From positions 744,001 through 808,000 of the forward strand of contig NZ_CP050307.1 in assembly GCF_014189535.1 (NCBI RefSeq): a stretch of 64,000 bases of DNA, written 5' to 3'. The position numbers and the translations under genes are program-made. This document shows positions 1 through 8,896 of this stretch, in pieces (within the stretch, counting starts at the first letter, position 1; each line of letters starts with the position of its first letter). The notes below the pieces were generated by a model, which worked only from the letters and a program-made list of their open reading frames with translations, was not told the origin of the DNA and searched no databases. This stretch comes from Rhizobium lusitanum (lineage in GTDB: Bacteria > Pseudomonadota > Alphaproteobacteria > Rhizobiales > Rhizobiaceae).

Positions 1-924
1 AGGGCTGCGCCGAAAAGCGCGCTGCCGGCCAGAAGCGCCATCTGGCCACCGCCACGGATCGCCAGCCGCGCCATATGCGGCGCGATGAGGCCGACGAAGC
101 CGAGGCTGCCAACGCAGGACACGCAGGCTGCGGTCAAAAGAACAGGTGCTACGAAGCGCAGGATCGAAAGCCGCCGCAGCGATACGCCAAGCCCGATCGC
201 CATTGGATCGCCGAGCACGGCCGCGTCGGCGGCGGCTGCAGTGAGGAACAGGATCGTAGCGCCGAGAATGGCGCAGACAAGCGCGATCGGCACGATATCC
301 CAGGAGACGGCGTTGAGGCTACCGGCAAGCCAGACCATGGCGGTCTGGACATCGCGGATATCCGAGGTGGTCAGGATCACGGACAGGGCTGCCGACATCA
401 GCCAGGAAAAGCCGATGCCGATCAGCACGAAGCGCATGCGTGTCAGGTCACGCGCGAGCGAGGCGACGAGGAGCGCGCTGAGAAAGCCGCCTGCCATGCC
501 GACAAGCGGTCTGAGATAAAGCCCCGCCGGCGGCACGAACAGGATCAGCGTGATCACGGAGAGGCTGGCTCCTTCCTTGACGCCGAGCAGGCCGGGATCG
601 GCGAGGCCGTTGCGCGTCAAGGACTGCAGGGCGGCCCCCCGAAAGCCCGAGCATCGCGCCGCAAAGCACCGCCATAATGATGCGCGGCAGCCGGAAATCG
701 CGAATGATCTGGTGGCCTTGGCCGGTCGCCTGGGCTGGATCGAAGAGCACAGTCAGGAGCTCGCGAAAGCCTGCCTCATGGCTGCCAAGCGGAGCCGTGA
801 CCAAGGCCGTTACAGCGATGGAAAGGCAAAGCAGGACAAGCACGAGGCAGCTGCGCATGTGGACACGACGCGATATCGGCCCCAGCGCGACGAGATGATA
901 GCCGTTCTGCCGTGCGACGCTCAT
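1..924 (-). pseudogene. FecCD-family siderophore ABC permease, frameshifted and cut by window edge
   Basis: This is the second inner-membrane permease of an iron-siderophore ABC importer of the BtuC/FecCD family. The start ATG at 924 overlaps the stop of the upstream permease (ATGA). The first ~95 codons read normally through the family segment GAMLGLSG. A run of six C on the plus strand at 635-640 then shifts the frame. Reading with one base fewer restores a clean FecCD sequence (AALQSLTRNGLADPGLLG, then GLVGLIAPH-like region) to base 1. As written, the product ends early at 448 with nonsense sequence. The gene continues beyond the window. The shift may be a real mutation or a homopolymer sequencing error; the rest of the reading frame shows no decay, which favours an error or a very recent change. 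Confidence 0.8.
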
Positions 925-1955
925 CGGAAATACCTCGAGGCGGCGAAAATGAAGACCGGTGCGCCGATGATAGCGGTCATGATGCCGGTTGCCAGTTCGT
1001 GCGGGCTCATGAGCATGCGCGCGGCGATATCGGCAGCCAGCAGCAGGGCAGCCCCGCCAAGCGCCGAAAGCGGCAGTGCAAATCGGAGATCACCGCCGGA
1101 AAGCTGCCGAGCCGCGTTGGGAACCATAAGGCCGATGAAGCCGATCGGGCCGGCGACGGAGACGGAAGCGCCGCAGAGAAGCGCCGTGGCGGCAAGCCCG
1201 ATCAGTCGGGTGCTCTTGACCGGCACGCCGAGCCCGGTTGCTGCGGCATCGCCGAGCGCCAATGCGTTCAGGCGCGGCGCGATCATAAAGGCAAGCAGCA
1301 TTCCCATGAGGATTGGTGCAAGTGCTGACCCGATCAGATCATAGCCGATGCCGGCGAGATCGCCGGCAAGCCATAGTCGCATCTCCTGCAATGTCTCTTC
1401 ATCGAGGATGAGGATTGCCGAGGTGAGGGAGGAGGCAAGTGCTGAAAGCGCGATGCCGCAGAAGGTGACCTTCAGCATGGTCATTCCTGCGCGGCCTGCG
1501 GAGGCGAGCGCGATGACGGCGGCAAAGAGCAGGCCGGCGCCGAGTGCCGCCACCAGCGGGCGAGCGAAGCCACCGGCCAGAAACGGTAGGCTGCTCGTCA
1601 GCACGACGGCAAGGCTTGCTCCGGCATTGAGGCCGAGAATATGCGGTTCTCCCAGCGGATTGCGCAGCAGCGATTGCAACAGCAGCCCGGCGACACCGAG
1701 GGCGGCGCCGACGAGAAGGGCGGCGGCAAGCCGGGCGAGCCGCAGCTTCACCAGGATCTGATGCTCGAAATTATGGCTGTCGAAGGCGAAGACGGCTTTG
1801 AGCAGCGTTGTCGGCGCGACCGGCCGCGCGCCGATACCAGCATGGATCGAGGCCAGCACGACAATGATTGCCGCCAGCGCCATGAGGGCGAGAAGGCTGC
1901 GCATCGGACGAGCACGCCGTGGCGTGGAACTGGCTGAAACCGGGATTGCGCTCAT
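921..1955 (-). CDS. FecCD-family iron-siderophore ABC transporter permease
   Basis: This 344-residue inner-membrane permease would pair with the neighbouring permease and ATPase to move a ferric siderophore from periplasm to cytoplasm. It has the many hydrophobic helices of the family, the conserved stretch LLLQSLLRNPLGEPHILG near residue 95, and the typical GFIGLMVPNAAR near residue 275. Length matches the family (~330-350). It starts four bases inside the end of the ATPase gene and ends four bases inside the next permease, so the three genes are translationally coupled. The order is ATPase, permease, permease. A divergent TonB receptor supports an iron-siderophore substrate. The exact siderophore cannot be read from the sequence. 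Confidence 0.93.
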   Translation of the reverse strand: MSAIPVSASSTPRRARPMRSLLALMALAAIIVVLASIHAGIGARPVAPTTLLKAVFAFDSHNFEHQILVKLRLARLAAALLVGAALGVAGLLLQSLLRNPLGEPHILGLNAGASLAVVLTSSLPFLAGGFARPLVAALGAGLLFAAVIALASAGRAGMTMLKVTFCGIALSALASSLTSAILILDEETLQEMRLWLAGDLAGIGYDLIGSALAPILMGMLLAFMIAPRLNALALGDAAATGLGVPVKSTRLIGLAATALLCGASVSVAGPIGFIGLMVPNAARQLSGGDLRFALPLSALGGAALLLAADIAARMLMSPHELATGIMTAIIGAPVFIFAASRYFR

Positions 1956-2797
1956 TGTTCCCTCTTGGCTCCCTTGGTCGAGGGAAGGAAAAGGGGCAGG
2001 CCGGTTTCAGGATGCGCGAGACGAACCACCTTGATGTTGAAGACATCACGGATGAGCGCGGCGCTGCATTCGCCGGGATGTTCGGCGATGCCCGCAATTG
2101 CGCCGTCCTTTAGGAAGATCAGGCGGTCGGCATATTGAAGTGCGAAATTAAGATCGTGCAAAACGGCGACGATGGTGCGCCCGTGTTCGCGGGTGAGGTG
2201 CCGCAGCAAGTCAAGCACCTCCACCTGGTAGTGCAGGTCGAGGAAGGTGGTCGGTTCGTCCAGCAGGATGACGGGCGTCTCCTGGGCCAGCGCCATGGCG
2301 ATCCAGCAGCGCTGGCGTTGGCCGCCGGAAAGGCTATCGACTGGCCGGCCAGCGAAGTCCAGCGTGTCAGTCACTGTCAGCGCATGTTGGACGGCCTCTT
2401 CGTCGGCTTCCGTCCATTGCCGCAGAAACCCCTGATGTGGATAGCGCCCTCGCGAGACGAGGTCGTAGACCGTCAGGCCCTCCGGCAAAAGCGGGCTCTG
2501 TGGCAGAAGACCGAGCTTGCGTGCCACCTCGCGCGTCGGCATGGCGTGCAATGCCTTGCTGTCGAGATTGACCGTCCCGCCCATCGGCTTCAGGAGCCGC
2601 GCCATGACCGACAGCAGCGTCGACTTGCCGGAGCCGTTCGGTCCCACAAGCATGGTCATGGTGGCTTCCGGAATGGACAGCGAAATGCCGTCGAGGATCA
2701 ACTGCTTGCCGTAGCCCGCAGAGACGCCTTCGACGGATAGCACGGTCGAAGGCGTCCCGTCCTGTCGCTCCGAAATCTCTTCCTGTCCTTTGCGCAT
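1952..2797 (-). CDS. Iron-siderophore ABC transporter ATP-binding protein (FecE/FhuC type)
   Basis: This 281-residue cytoplasmic ATPase energises the two FecCD permeases. Walker A GPNGSGKST lies at residues 52-60, the signature LSGGQRQR at about 156-163 and Walker B VILLDEPTT at about 176-184. The open frame extends upstream to 3016, but that part lies in the promoter region and over a RirA-type box. The ATG at 2797 gives a family-sized protein and has a purine-rich AAAGAG upstream, so it is preferred. It is the first gene of the operon, transcribed away from the TonB receptor. Confidence 0.93.
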   Translation of the reverse strand: MRKGQEEISERQDGTPSTVLSVEGVSAGYGKQLILDGISLSIPEATMTMLVGPNGSGKSTLLSVMARLLKPMGGTVNLDSKALHAMPTREVARKLGLLPQSPLLPEGLTVYDLVSRGRYPHQGFLRQWTEADEEAVQHALTVTDTLDFAGRPVDSLSGGQRQRCWIAMALAQETPVILLDEPTTFLDLHYQVEVLDLLRHLTREHGRTIVAVLHDLNFALQYADRLIFLKDGAIAGIAEHPGECSAALIRDVFNIKVVRLAHPETGLPLFLPSTKGAKREQ

Positions 2798-2838
2798 GCA
2801 CTCTTTCGCGTGGGTTTCCGTTCGAGGGAAAGTATTCC

Positions 2839-2853
2839 TGAGTGTAGTAGTCA
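2839..2853 (-). promoter_or_regulatory. RirA-type iron-responsive operator (TGA-N9-TCA) before the ABC operon
   Basis: On the minus strand the sequence is TGACTACTACACTCA, matching the TGA-N9-TCA pattern of the iron-responsive operator bound by RirA in Rhizobium. It lies about 42 bases before the ATPase start codon. It is nearly identical to the box at 3073-3087. Iron-dependent repression is inferred. The rest of the 380-base intergenic region (2798-3177) holds both divergent promoters and no gene that I can support. Confidence 0.72.
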
Positions 2854-3072
2854 AATTTTTTGCGTTGTAAATTCCGGGGATTCCGCGCGCCCGCAGGGGG
2901 AGGACGGATGGAAAGGTCCGTCCGGCGCATATGTCCGAAATGAGGAAAGTGTCCTCATCTCGCTGAAAAAATGAGGTTTTCCGAAAAAATCGCCGGAATG
3001 AATGGACGCATTTCATTCGATCGCGCCTGAGGGAATTGCGGCCTGTCGGAAAGAATTCGCCGAATTAAAAGT

Positions 3073-3087
3073 TGACTACTACATTCA
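3073..3087 (+). promoter_or_regulatory. RirA-type iron-responsive operator before the TonB receptor
   Basis: TGACTACTACATTCA matches TGA-N9-TCA and shares 14 of 15 bases, in mirrored orientation, with the box at 2839-2853. It begins inside TTGACT, which could be the -35 hexamer of the receptor promoter, so binding would block RNA polymerase. It is about 90 bases before the receptor start. Confidence 0.72.
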
Positions 3088-3177
3088 AGAAAAGAATAAG
3101 CCCTCAAACCCACGGTTACACGGGTCTTCACATCGAAAGTTGGAATTGGACGATATCCGCAAGGATACGGGGGCAGA

Positions 3178-5382
3178 ATGAAGCAGGGGCAGACGGCGGT
3201 TACGGGCGCAACGATCCATCATGTGCGAACGGCCTTTTTGATATTGAGCGCCTGCGCGGCCTATCCGGCGATGGCGCAGGATGCCGTGGTGCAGCCGAAA
3301 AAATCGGAGACCGTGGCGACCCAGAAGAGTGACAGGGTTGAGGGTGACACGGTTCTGAGGCCGATTACCGTGAAGAGCGGTGGCCAGGACGGCGCGACCA
3401 AGGGGTATCAGCCGGTGTCGACCAGCACGGCGACGCGAGCCGACACGCCGCTGATCGATATCCCGCAAGCAGTCAATGTCGTCAGCCAGGACGTGCTGAA
3501 AGACCAGAAGGCGCAGTCGCTGGACGATGCGCTGTCCAATATCAGCGGTATCAGCCAGTCGAATACGCTCGGTGGCACGCAGGATTCTGTCATCCGTCGT
3601 GGCTTCGGCGATAATCGTGACGGTTCCATCCTGACCAACGGCCTGAAGACGGCGCTGCCGAGAAGCTTCAACGCCACCACCGACCGGGTTGAAGTGCTGA
3701 AGGGCCCGTCCTCGACGCTCTATGGGATTCTTGATCCGGGCGGCATGATCAACGTCGTCACCAAGAAGCCGCAACAGGTTTTCAGTGGCGAGATCTACGG
3801 GACTGCTTCCAGCTTCGGCGGCGGCTCGACCGGCCTCGACTTCACCGGACCGATCGAGGGCACGGATTTCGCCTACCGCCTGATCGGCGAATACAAGAAT
3901 GTCGATTACTGGCGCAATTTCGGCAAGACGAAGGACTGGATCATTTCGCCGTCGCTCTCCTGGTATGGCGAGGACACCGAGGTCACCGTCTCCTATACGC
4001 ATGAGGATTACAGTGTTCCCTTCGATCGCGGCACGATCTTCGACCTCAACACCGGTCACGCCGTCGATGTCGATCCGAAAATCCGTTTCGACGAACCCTA
4101 CAATATCTCCAAGGGCAGCTCGGACATGGCGACGATCAACGTCAAGCACGAGTTGAATGAAAACTGGAAGCTAAGCCTCGATTACGGCTACAGCTATAAC
4201 GAATATTCCGACAATCAGGCCCGGGTCATGGCCTATAATGCGGCGACCGGCAACGTCACGCGACGCGCCGACGCGACGCAGGGCTCGACGATCTACAATC
4301 ACGCCGTCCGCGCCGATCTCAGCGGCGATGTCGAGATCGGTGGCCTGCGCAACGAATTGCTGTTCGGCACTTCCTACGACTATGCCGATACGCTGCGCAC
4401 CGACCTGATCCGCTGCGGGCAATCGGTGAACTTCAACATCTACAATCCTGTCTATGGAAAAATGCCGGCTTGCACGACCGTCTCGAAGGCCGACAGCGAC
4501 CAGACGGAGCAGATCTCCACGGCCTCGGCCTATATCCAGGATTCGCTCCACCTCGACGACCAATGGATCCTCGTCGGCGGCCTTCGCTATCAGTACTACG
4601 ATCTGATGGCCGGCAAGGGGCGCCCCTTCATCACCAATACCGACAGCCATGGCGGCAAGTGGGTGCCGCGCGGCGGCGTCGTCTACAAGCTGACGCCGGA
4701 CATCTCATTCTATGGCAATATCGCCAAGACCTTCCGTCCGCAGTCATCGATTGCCAGCTACTACGGCAATCTGGCGCCGGAGGAGGGGATCTCCTATGAA
4801 ATCGGTAGCAAATTCGAGATCGCCGAGGGGCTGACGGCCAATGTCGCGCTCTATACCAGCGACAAGAAGAATGTTGCCTATTCGGAGGTGATCGATGGCG
4901 AGACCTACGTCAAGACCGCCGGGCTCGTTCGTGCCCGGGGCGTCGAAGTCGATATCGCGGGTGAGATCACCGACGAACTCAGCATGATTGCGAGCTATGG
5001 CTATACGGATGCCAAGGTTCTTGAAGACCCGACTTATGCCGGCAAACAGCTGGTCAACGTGCCGCGTCACACTGGCTCGCTGTTTTTCGCCTATGATTTC
5101 GGCGAGGTCGGCGGCAGCAATACGCTGAAGGTCGGCGCGGGCCTGCGTGGCGCCGGCAAGCGGGCGGGCATGAACACCAATGCCTATTTTCTGCCCGGCT
5201 ATATCGTGGCGGATGCCTTCGCCGCCTATACGTTCCAGATGGAACGGCCGCTGACGCTGCAGCTCAATCTGAAGAACATCTTCAACAAGACCTACTATAC
5301 CTCATCGATCGGAACGACCAATCTCGGCAACCAGATTGGCGAACCCTTCAGCGCGGTCCTCTCCGCAAGCGTCAAGTTCTGA
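3178..5382 (+). CDS. TonB-dependent siderophore receptor (FhuA/FoxA-like family)
   Basis: This 734-residue outer-membrane receptor imports a ferric siderophore using TonB energy. A signal peptide with cleavage after AMA at about residue 33 is followed by a probable TonB box (PITVKSG, about 62-68). Next come a plug domain (from IDIPQAVNVVSQDVLKDQ, about 90-210) and a 22-strand barrel ending in the terminal aromatic residue (ASVKF), as the assembly machinery requires. Length fits the TonB-siderophore receptor family. It is divergent from the cognate ABC permease operon and shares the RirA-type operator with it. The substrate is unknown; hydroxamate siderophores are common for this family. Confidence 0.93.
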   Translation: MKQGQTAVTGATIHHVRTAFLILSACAAYPAMAQDAVVQPKKSETVATQKSDRVEGDTVLRPITVKSGGQDGATKGYQPVSTSTATRADTPLIDIPQAVNVVSQDVLKDQKAQSLDDALSNISGISQSNTLGGTQDSVIRRGFGDNRDGSILTNGLKTALPRSFNATTDRVEVLKGPSSTLYGILDPGGMINVVTKKPQQVFSGEIYGTASSFGGGSTGLDFTGPIEGTDFAYRLIGEYKNVDYWRNFGKTKDWIISPSLSWYGEDTEVTVSYTHEDYSVPFDRGTIFDLNTGHAVDVDPKIRFDEPYNISKGSSDMATINVKHELNENWKLSLDYGYSYNEYSDNQARVMAYNAATGNVTRRADATQGSTIYNHAVRADLSGDVEIGGLRNELLFGTSYDYADTLRTDLIRCGQSVNFNIYNPVYGKMPACTTVSKADSDQTEQISTASAYIQDSLHLDDQWILVGGLRYQYYDLMAGKGRPFITNTDSHGGKWVPRGGVVYKLTPDISFYGNIAKTFRPQSSIASYYGNLAPEEGISYEIGSKFEIAEGLTANVALYTSDKKNVAYSEVIDGETYVKTAGLVRARGVEVDIAGEITDELSMIASYGYTDAKVLEDPTYAGKQLVNVPRHTGSLFFAYDFGEVGGSNTLKVGAGLRGAGKRAGMNTNAYFLPGYIVADAFAAYTFQMERPLTLQLNLKNIFNKTYYTSSIGTTNLGNQIGEPFSAVLSASVKF

Positions 5383-5439
5383 TCGCCGCCGAAATCAAGG
5401 ACAACGAGCTTGCACCCGCTCAAGGGAGGTGGGTGCCCC

Positions 5440-7455
5440 TCATGCCGATGACGAGGATGGCGCGGCTGAGGGCGGGTGAACGACCTCTTCCGCGACGTCG
5501 CGGAAGGTCTGGGCCAAGGCTGGGCGTCCGACGTGATAGCCCTGTGCGTAGTCGATGTGCAGCTCCCGCAGCAAGGCGAATTGCTTCTCGGTTTCAACCC
5601 CTTCGACCAGGATCTTGGGACCACGGTTGCGGATGAGGCCGATAATGTCCTGAAGCATGGCCTTGCCCCTTGTGGTCGCACTGCCGTGGAGGAAGGAGCG
5701 GTCGATCTTTACCGTGTCGAAGTCGATAAGGCGCAGCCATGACAGCCCGGCAAAGCCCGTGCCGAAATCGTCGAGCCAGATCCGGATACCCAGCGTTTTC
5801 AGATCGTTGATGCATCTCAATATGTCGGAATGCATCTCCATTTCGAGGCCCTCTGTAATCTCGAAAGCCAGCCTGCTGCCGGAAACTCCGGTTTCGTAGA
5901 GGATCGCCGCCACGCTTGCGGCGAAGCCGGGCATCTTGAGCTGGATCGGGGAGACATTGATGCTGGCGATCTGGACGTGGTTGTCCGCCAGAAGATCGCG
6001 GCATGCCGTGCGTATCACCCAACGGCCGAGTTCGAGGATCATGCCTGTACGTTCGGCGATCGGAATGAAGAGGTTCGGAGGGATGACGCTGCCGTCAAGC
6101 GTCCTGAGGCGCATGAGCGCCTCGACCACGTCCTGACGTTTGGATGCGATATCTTCGATCGGCTGATAGACCAGTGATACCAGATTCTGATTGATAGCAA
6201 TCTTCAATAGCGCCGCGATGTTTTCGCTTTCATCGCTTGTATAGGGATCGTTCGGGTCGAACAGGCGCGTGCAGTTGCGGCCGCTCGCCTTGGCGCCGTA
6301 CAAGGCGCGGTCGGCCTCATGGATGATCTTTTCGAGTTTCGCGCCGCTCTGCTCCCTGGTGAAGGCAGCGCCGACGCTGACGGTCACGACCGACGTGCCG
6401 TCGCGCCGTTCCTCATGAAGAAGGCGCAGTTGCTCGACGGTGCTGCGGATCCGTTCGGCAAGATAGGCGACCCGTTCTTTCTCGCTGAACTGGGCGAGCA
6501 CGATGAACTCCTCGCCACCATAGCGGCCGATCGAGCCACCAAGGGGTGCCACGGCCTCCTTGATCGATGCGGCGATATGGATAAGGCAGCGATCGCCTTC
6601 CTGATGGCCATAGAAGTCGTTGTATTTCTTGAAAAAGTCCACATCGACCAAGATCGCCGTGAAGCCACGGTTATTGGTCTGCCATTCTTTCCAATAGTTT
6701 CTCAGCCTATGGTCGACGGCGCGGCGATTTTCGAGTCCCGTCAGATAGTCGGTATTCGACATCCGCAGCAAAGCCTCGCCCCGCTCGGTGGCCTCCCTGT
6801 GCTGAAGCTGTGCTTCAAGCGCGTTCAGGAAGACGTTGTATCGCTCGTGGTTCAGCTTCCAGTTCACGTAGGAAGTGAAGACGAAACAGGAGAGATAGAA
6901 CGTGCTGAAGGCCAGCGCATAGATATTCGTCGGCCAGAAGGCCGTCAAAGACAGCAGGAAAGTTGCCAGTACGGCGCTCGAGGCGATCACCGACAGCAGG
7001 AATCTGAAACTGAAGAACAGATTGGCGCCCATCATGAAGATGGCGCCGAATATCATGTAATAGGACAAGCTATCGGTATGGATGGTCCGGAGCGCCGGGA
7101 ATAACCAAACGGCATATCCCAAGACCAGAGCCATGGCGCTGGTTCGGTCGAGATATGTGATGCTGACCTTCAGGTGTCTCTGGCCTTCGAAGACGGCAAG
7201 GGCAATCACGCCTACCGCCAAACGGGCCAGGATCGTATAGATTGCGACATCGGGGATCAGCAACAGATCGGTCGTCGAGAACAGCACATAGACGATGACA
7301 GCGATCCACAGGCCGTGCCGCGCCGCTTCGGTGCGGGCCATCTCATCATCTCGCCGATAGAGCTCGCGAAGCTCCGCCGGGGACGGCCTTTGCAGTCTCT
7401 TATCGAGATCGATCTCTGCCGAATTGGCAAACATGCGCTTCATGCACTGTTCCAT
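5440..7455 (-). CDS. Membrane GGDEF/EAL cyclic-di-GMP enzyme
   Basis: This 671-residue bifunctional c-di-GMP protein has about five to six N-terminal membrane helices (residues ~45-205), a GGDEF domain (GRYGGEEF, about residue 320) and an EAL domain (~400-660). The cyclase motif is intact. The RxxD inhibitory site that normally sits just before it is absent (PLGGSIGRYGGEEF), so product feedback is probably lost. The EAL domain keeps the catalytic set VVEALMRL, INVSP, EITEG, LDDFGTG, KIDRSFL, VEGVET and QGYHVGRP, so phosphodiesterase activity is expected. Which activity dominates cannot be told. Two further in-frame ATG codons lie within eight codons of the start, so the exact start is uncertain. 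It is divergent from the methyltransferase gene at 7779. Confidence 0.9.
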   Translation of the reverse strand: MEQCMKRMFANSAEIDLDKRLQRPSPAELRELYRRDDEMARTEAARHGLWIAVIVYVLFSTTDLLLIPDVAIYTILARLAVGVIALAVFEGQRHLKVSITYLDRTSAMALVLGYAVWLFPALRTIHTDSLSYYMIFGAIFMMGANLFFSFRFLLSVIASSAVLATFLLSLTAFWPTNIYALAFSTFYLSCFVFTSYVNWKLNHERYNVFLNALEAQLQHREATERGEALLRMSNTDYLTGLENRRAVDHRLRNYWKEWQTNNRGFTAILVDVDFFKKYNDFYGHQEGDRCLIHIAASIKEAVAPLGGSIGRYGGEEFIVLAQFSEKERVAYLAERIRSTVEQLRLLHEERRDGTSVVTVSVGAAFTREQSGAKLEKIIHEADRALYGAKASGRNCTRLFDPNDPYTSDESENIAALLKIAINQNLVSLVYQPIEDIASKRQDVVEALMRLRTLDGSVIPPNLFIPIAERTGMILELGRWVIRTACRDLLADNHVQIASINVSPIQLKMPGFAASVAAILYETGVSGSRLAFEITEGLEMEMHSDILRCINDLKTLGIRIWLDDFGTGFAGLSWLRLIDFDTVKIDRSFLHGSATTRGKAMLQDIIGLIRNRGPKILVEGVETEKQFALLRELHIDYAQGYHVGRPALAQTFRDVAEEVVHPPSAAPSSSSA

Positions 7456-7778
7456 TCGCTCGTACTACGCTTTGCAGAGAAGTTTCCGGTGCATCTTCTC
7501 TGTGGATTCAATTGACGCATTTGTTCCGCCGCTGATCCGTCCCGGATTGGGAAGATGCGCTAGATCGGCCATTTTCCCATCTAATAGACGGTCGTTTTTT
7601 ATATCCCGTTAAAATCAAGTCGAAAATGCGCGGCGTTAAGCATGTTAAAGAAATCCTATGGTTAATCAAAAGTTTCACATTATGATAGAAATCATTGGAA
7701 CACCGACCTGTTGAAGAAGTTCTGGGTTCCATCAACGGTAACTTATAATTTACTCATATTTAACAGAGGATAACTCGC
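7456..7778. other. AT-rich divergent intergenic region
   Basis: These 323 bases separate the divergent c-di-GMP gene and methyltransferase gene. They are much richer in A and T than the surroundings (notably 7590-7770), as expected for promoters. A possible ribosome-binding site, AGAGGATAA, precedes the ATG at 7779. I see no convincing gene, palindrome or RNA element. Confidence 0.6.
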
Positions 7779-8822
7779 ATGAACCAACGGAAGATGGATT
7801 TCGATGGCCATAGCCTGATTACCCCGACGGCAATCGCGAACGAGCTGGAGCTACCCAAGAGCGACCATTTCGATGAGCAACTGATCGTCGGCAAGGGGCA
7901 AATCGCCCTGTTGCTCGAACTCGCCCGCCAGCAATTCGAGAAAGACCATAACCCGACCGAGATTATCGATCGCGTGACGAAGACCCTTCATGAAACCCGC
8001 CATTCGCTGCACCCACGCGTTTGGCAGGAATTGGTGCCGATCATCCAGAATCACCCGGTTGCCGCGGTTTTTCAGGAAGATCCGTTGACCAAGTGGTCCG
8101 TCGACAAGCCGAGGGGGTATTCGGGCGACGCCACGCTGCTCGACTTCATCTATCGGCATGAAAGCATCCTGGACGACGTCGCCAAGGCCACCGAACGCGG
8201 CCGGGCGCTTTTCGAATACACCAGCACCGCTCCGTCCTCGATGGCCAACTGGGACCGCCGGGATATCCTGGCGCGGCATGTGGATGAAGTCGCGGCGGCG
8301 AGGGGACCGGAAACAGAAGTCCTCAGCGTCGCCGCCGGGCATCTACGCGAGGCAGCTCATTCCGTGGCTCTGCGCGAGAAGGCGCTCAAGCGCTGGGTCG
8401 CCCTTGACCAGGACCCGATCAGCATTGGCACAATTGCTCGCGATTTTCAGGGGACCGCGGTCGAATCCATTAACGGTTCCGTCCGCGACCTGCTGACGCG
8501 GCGTTCGCGCCCCGGCCAGTTCGACCTCGTCTATGCCTCGGGTCTTTATGACTATCTGGTCGACAAGGTCGCCATCAAGCTGACGCAGCGTTGCCTGGAA
8601 ATGCTGAAGCCAGGCGGCGTTTTCCTGTTTGCCAACTATTCCTATCCCATTCTGGTCGACGGCTATATCGAGACCTTCATGAACTGGGCACTGTTGCTTC
8701 GTTCGGAAGCAGATATGTGGAAGATCATCCATGAGAGCACGGACGGGCAGGACTACGAAGCGAGCGTGTTCTTCGGCAAGAACCGCAATATCGTCTACGG
8801 CGTGCTCAGGAAGCGCAGTTAA
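7779..8822 (+). CDS. SAM-dependent methyltransferase, 3-hydroxypalmitate methyl ester (PhcB-like) type
   Basis: This 347-residue cytoplasmic protein has a helical N-terminal part and a class I methyltransferase fold in the second half. The SAM-binding strand and loop read TEVLSVAAGHLRE (about 175), the acidic strand end is WVALDQDP (about 205), and LVYASGLYDYL follows near residue 250. The motif PRGYSGDATLLDFIY near residue 112 is typical of proteins annotated as extracellular-factor 3-hydroxypalmitic acid methyl ester biosynthesis proteins. PhcB makes such a quorum signal in Ralstonia. Whether this rhizobial protein makes a fatty-acid methyl ester is not shown. It is single-gene, followed by a strong terminator, and divergent from a c-di-GMP enzyme. 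Confidence 0.8.
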   Translation: MNQRKMDFDGHSLITPTAIANELELPKSDHFDEQLIVGKGQIALLLELARQQFEKDHNPTEIIDRVTKTLHETRHSLHPRVWQELVPIIQNHPVAAVFQEDPLTKWSVDKPRGYSGDATLLDFIYRHESILDDVAKATERGRALFEYTSTAPSSMANWDRRDILARHVDEVAAARGPETEVLSVAAGHLREAAHSVALREKALKRWVALDQDPISIGTIARDFQGTAVESINGSVRDLLTRRSRPGQFDLVYASGLYDYLVDKVAIKLTQRCLEMLKPGGVFLFANYSYPILVDGYIETFMNWALLLRSEADMWKIIHESTDGQDYEASVFFGKNRNIVYGVLRKRS

Positions 8823-8851
8823 GCTGAGGAAGCGATACTAGCGTTTGCAAT

Positions 8852-8883
8852 AGCCGACCGGGGAAAGCTCCGGTCGGCTTTTT
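8852..8883 (+). terminator. Rho-independent terminator after the methyltransferase gene
   Basis: A perfect 10-bp stem, AGCCGACCGG / CCGGTCGGCT, with an 8-base loop is followed by TTTTT. It lies 30 bases after the methyltransferase stop and before the convergent histidine kinase gene. Confidence 0.9.
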
Positions 8884-8896
8884 GCCGGGCGCGCGT

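Noticed and set aside
2798..3016. N-terminal extension of the siderophore ATPase
   Set aside because: It would cover the operator and promoter region and precedes the normal family start by about 70 residues.
5412..5436. GCACCC/GGGTGC hairpin after the TonB receptor
   Set aside because: Only six pairs with a long loop and no T run; not convincing as a terminator.
7508..7735. A 75-codon minus-strand frame in the c-di-GMP/methyltransferase spacer
   Set aside because: The region is AT-rich promoter-like DNA, the start lacks a ribosome-binding site, and the protein shows no motif.
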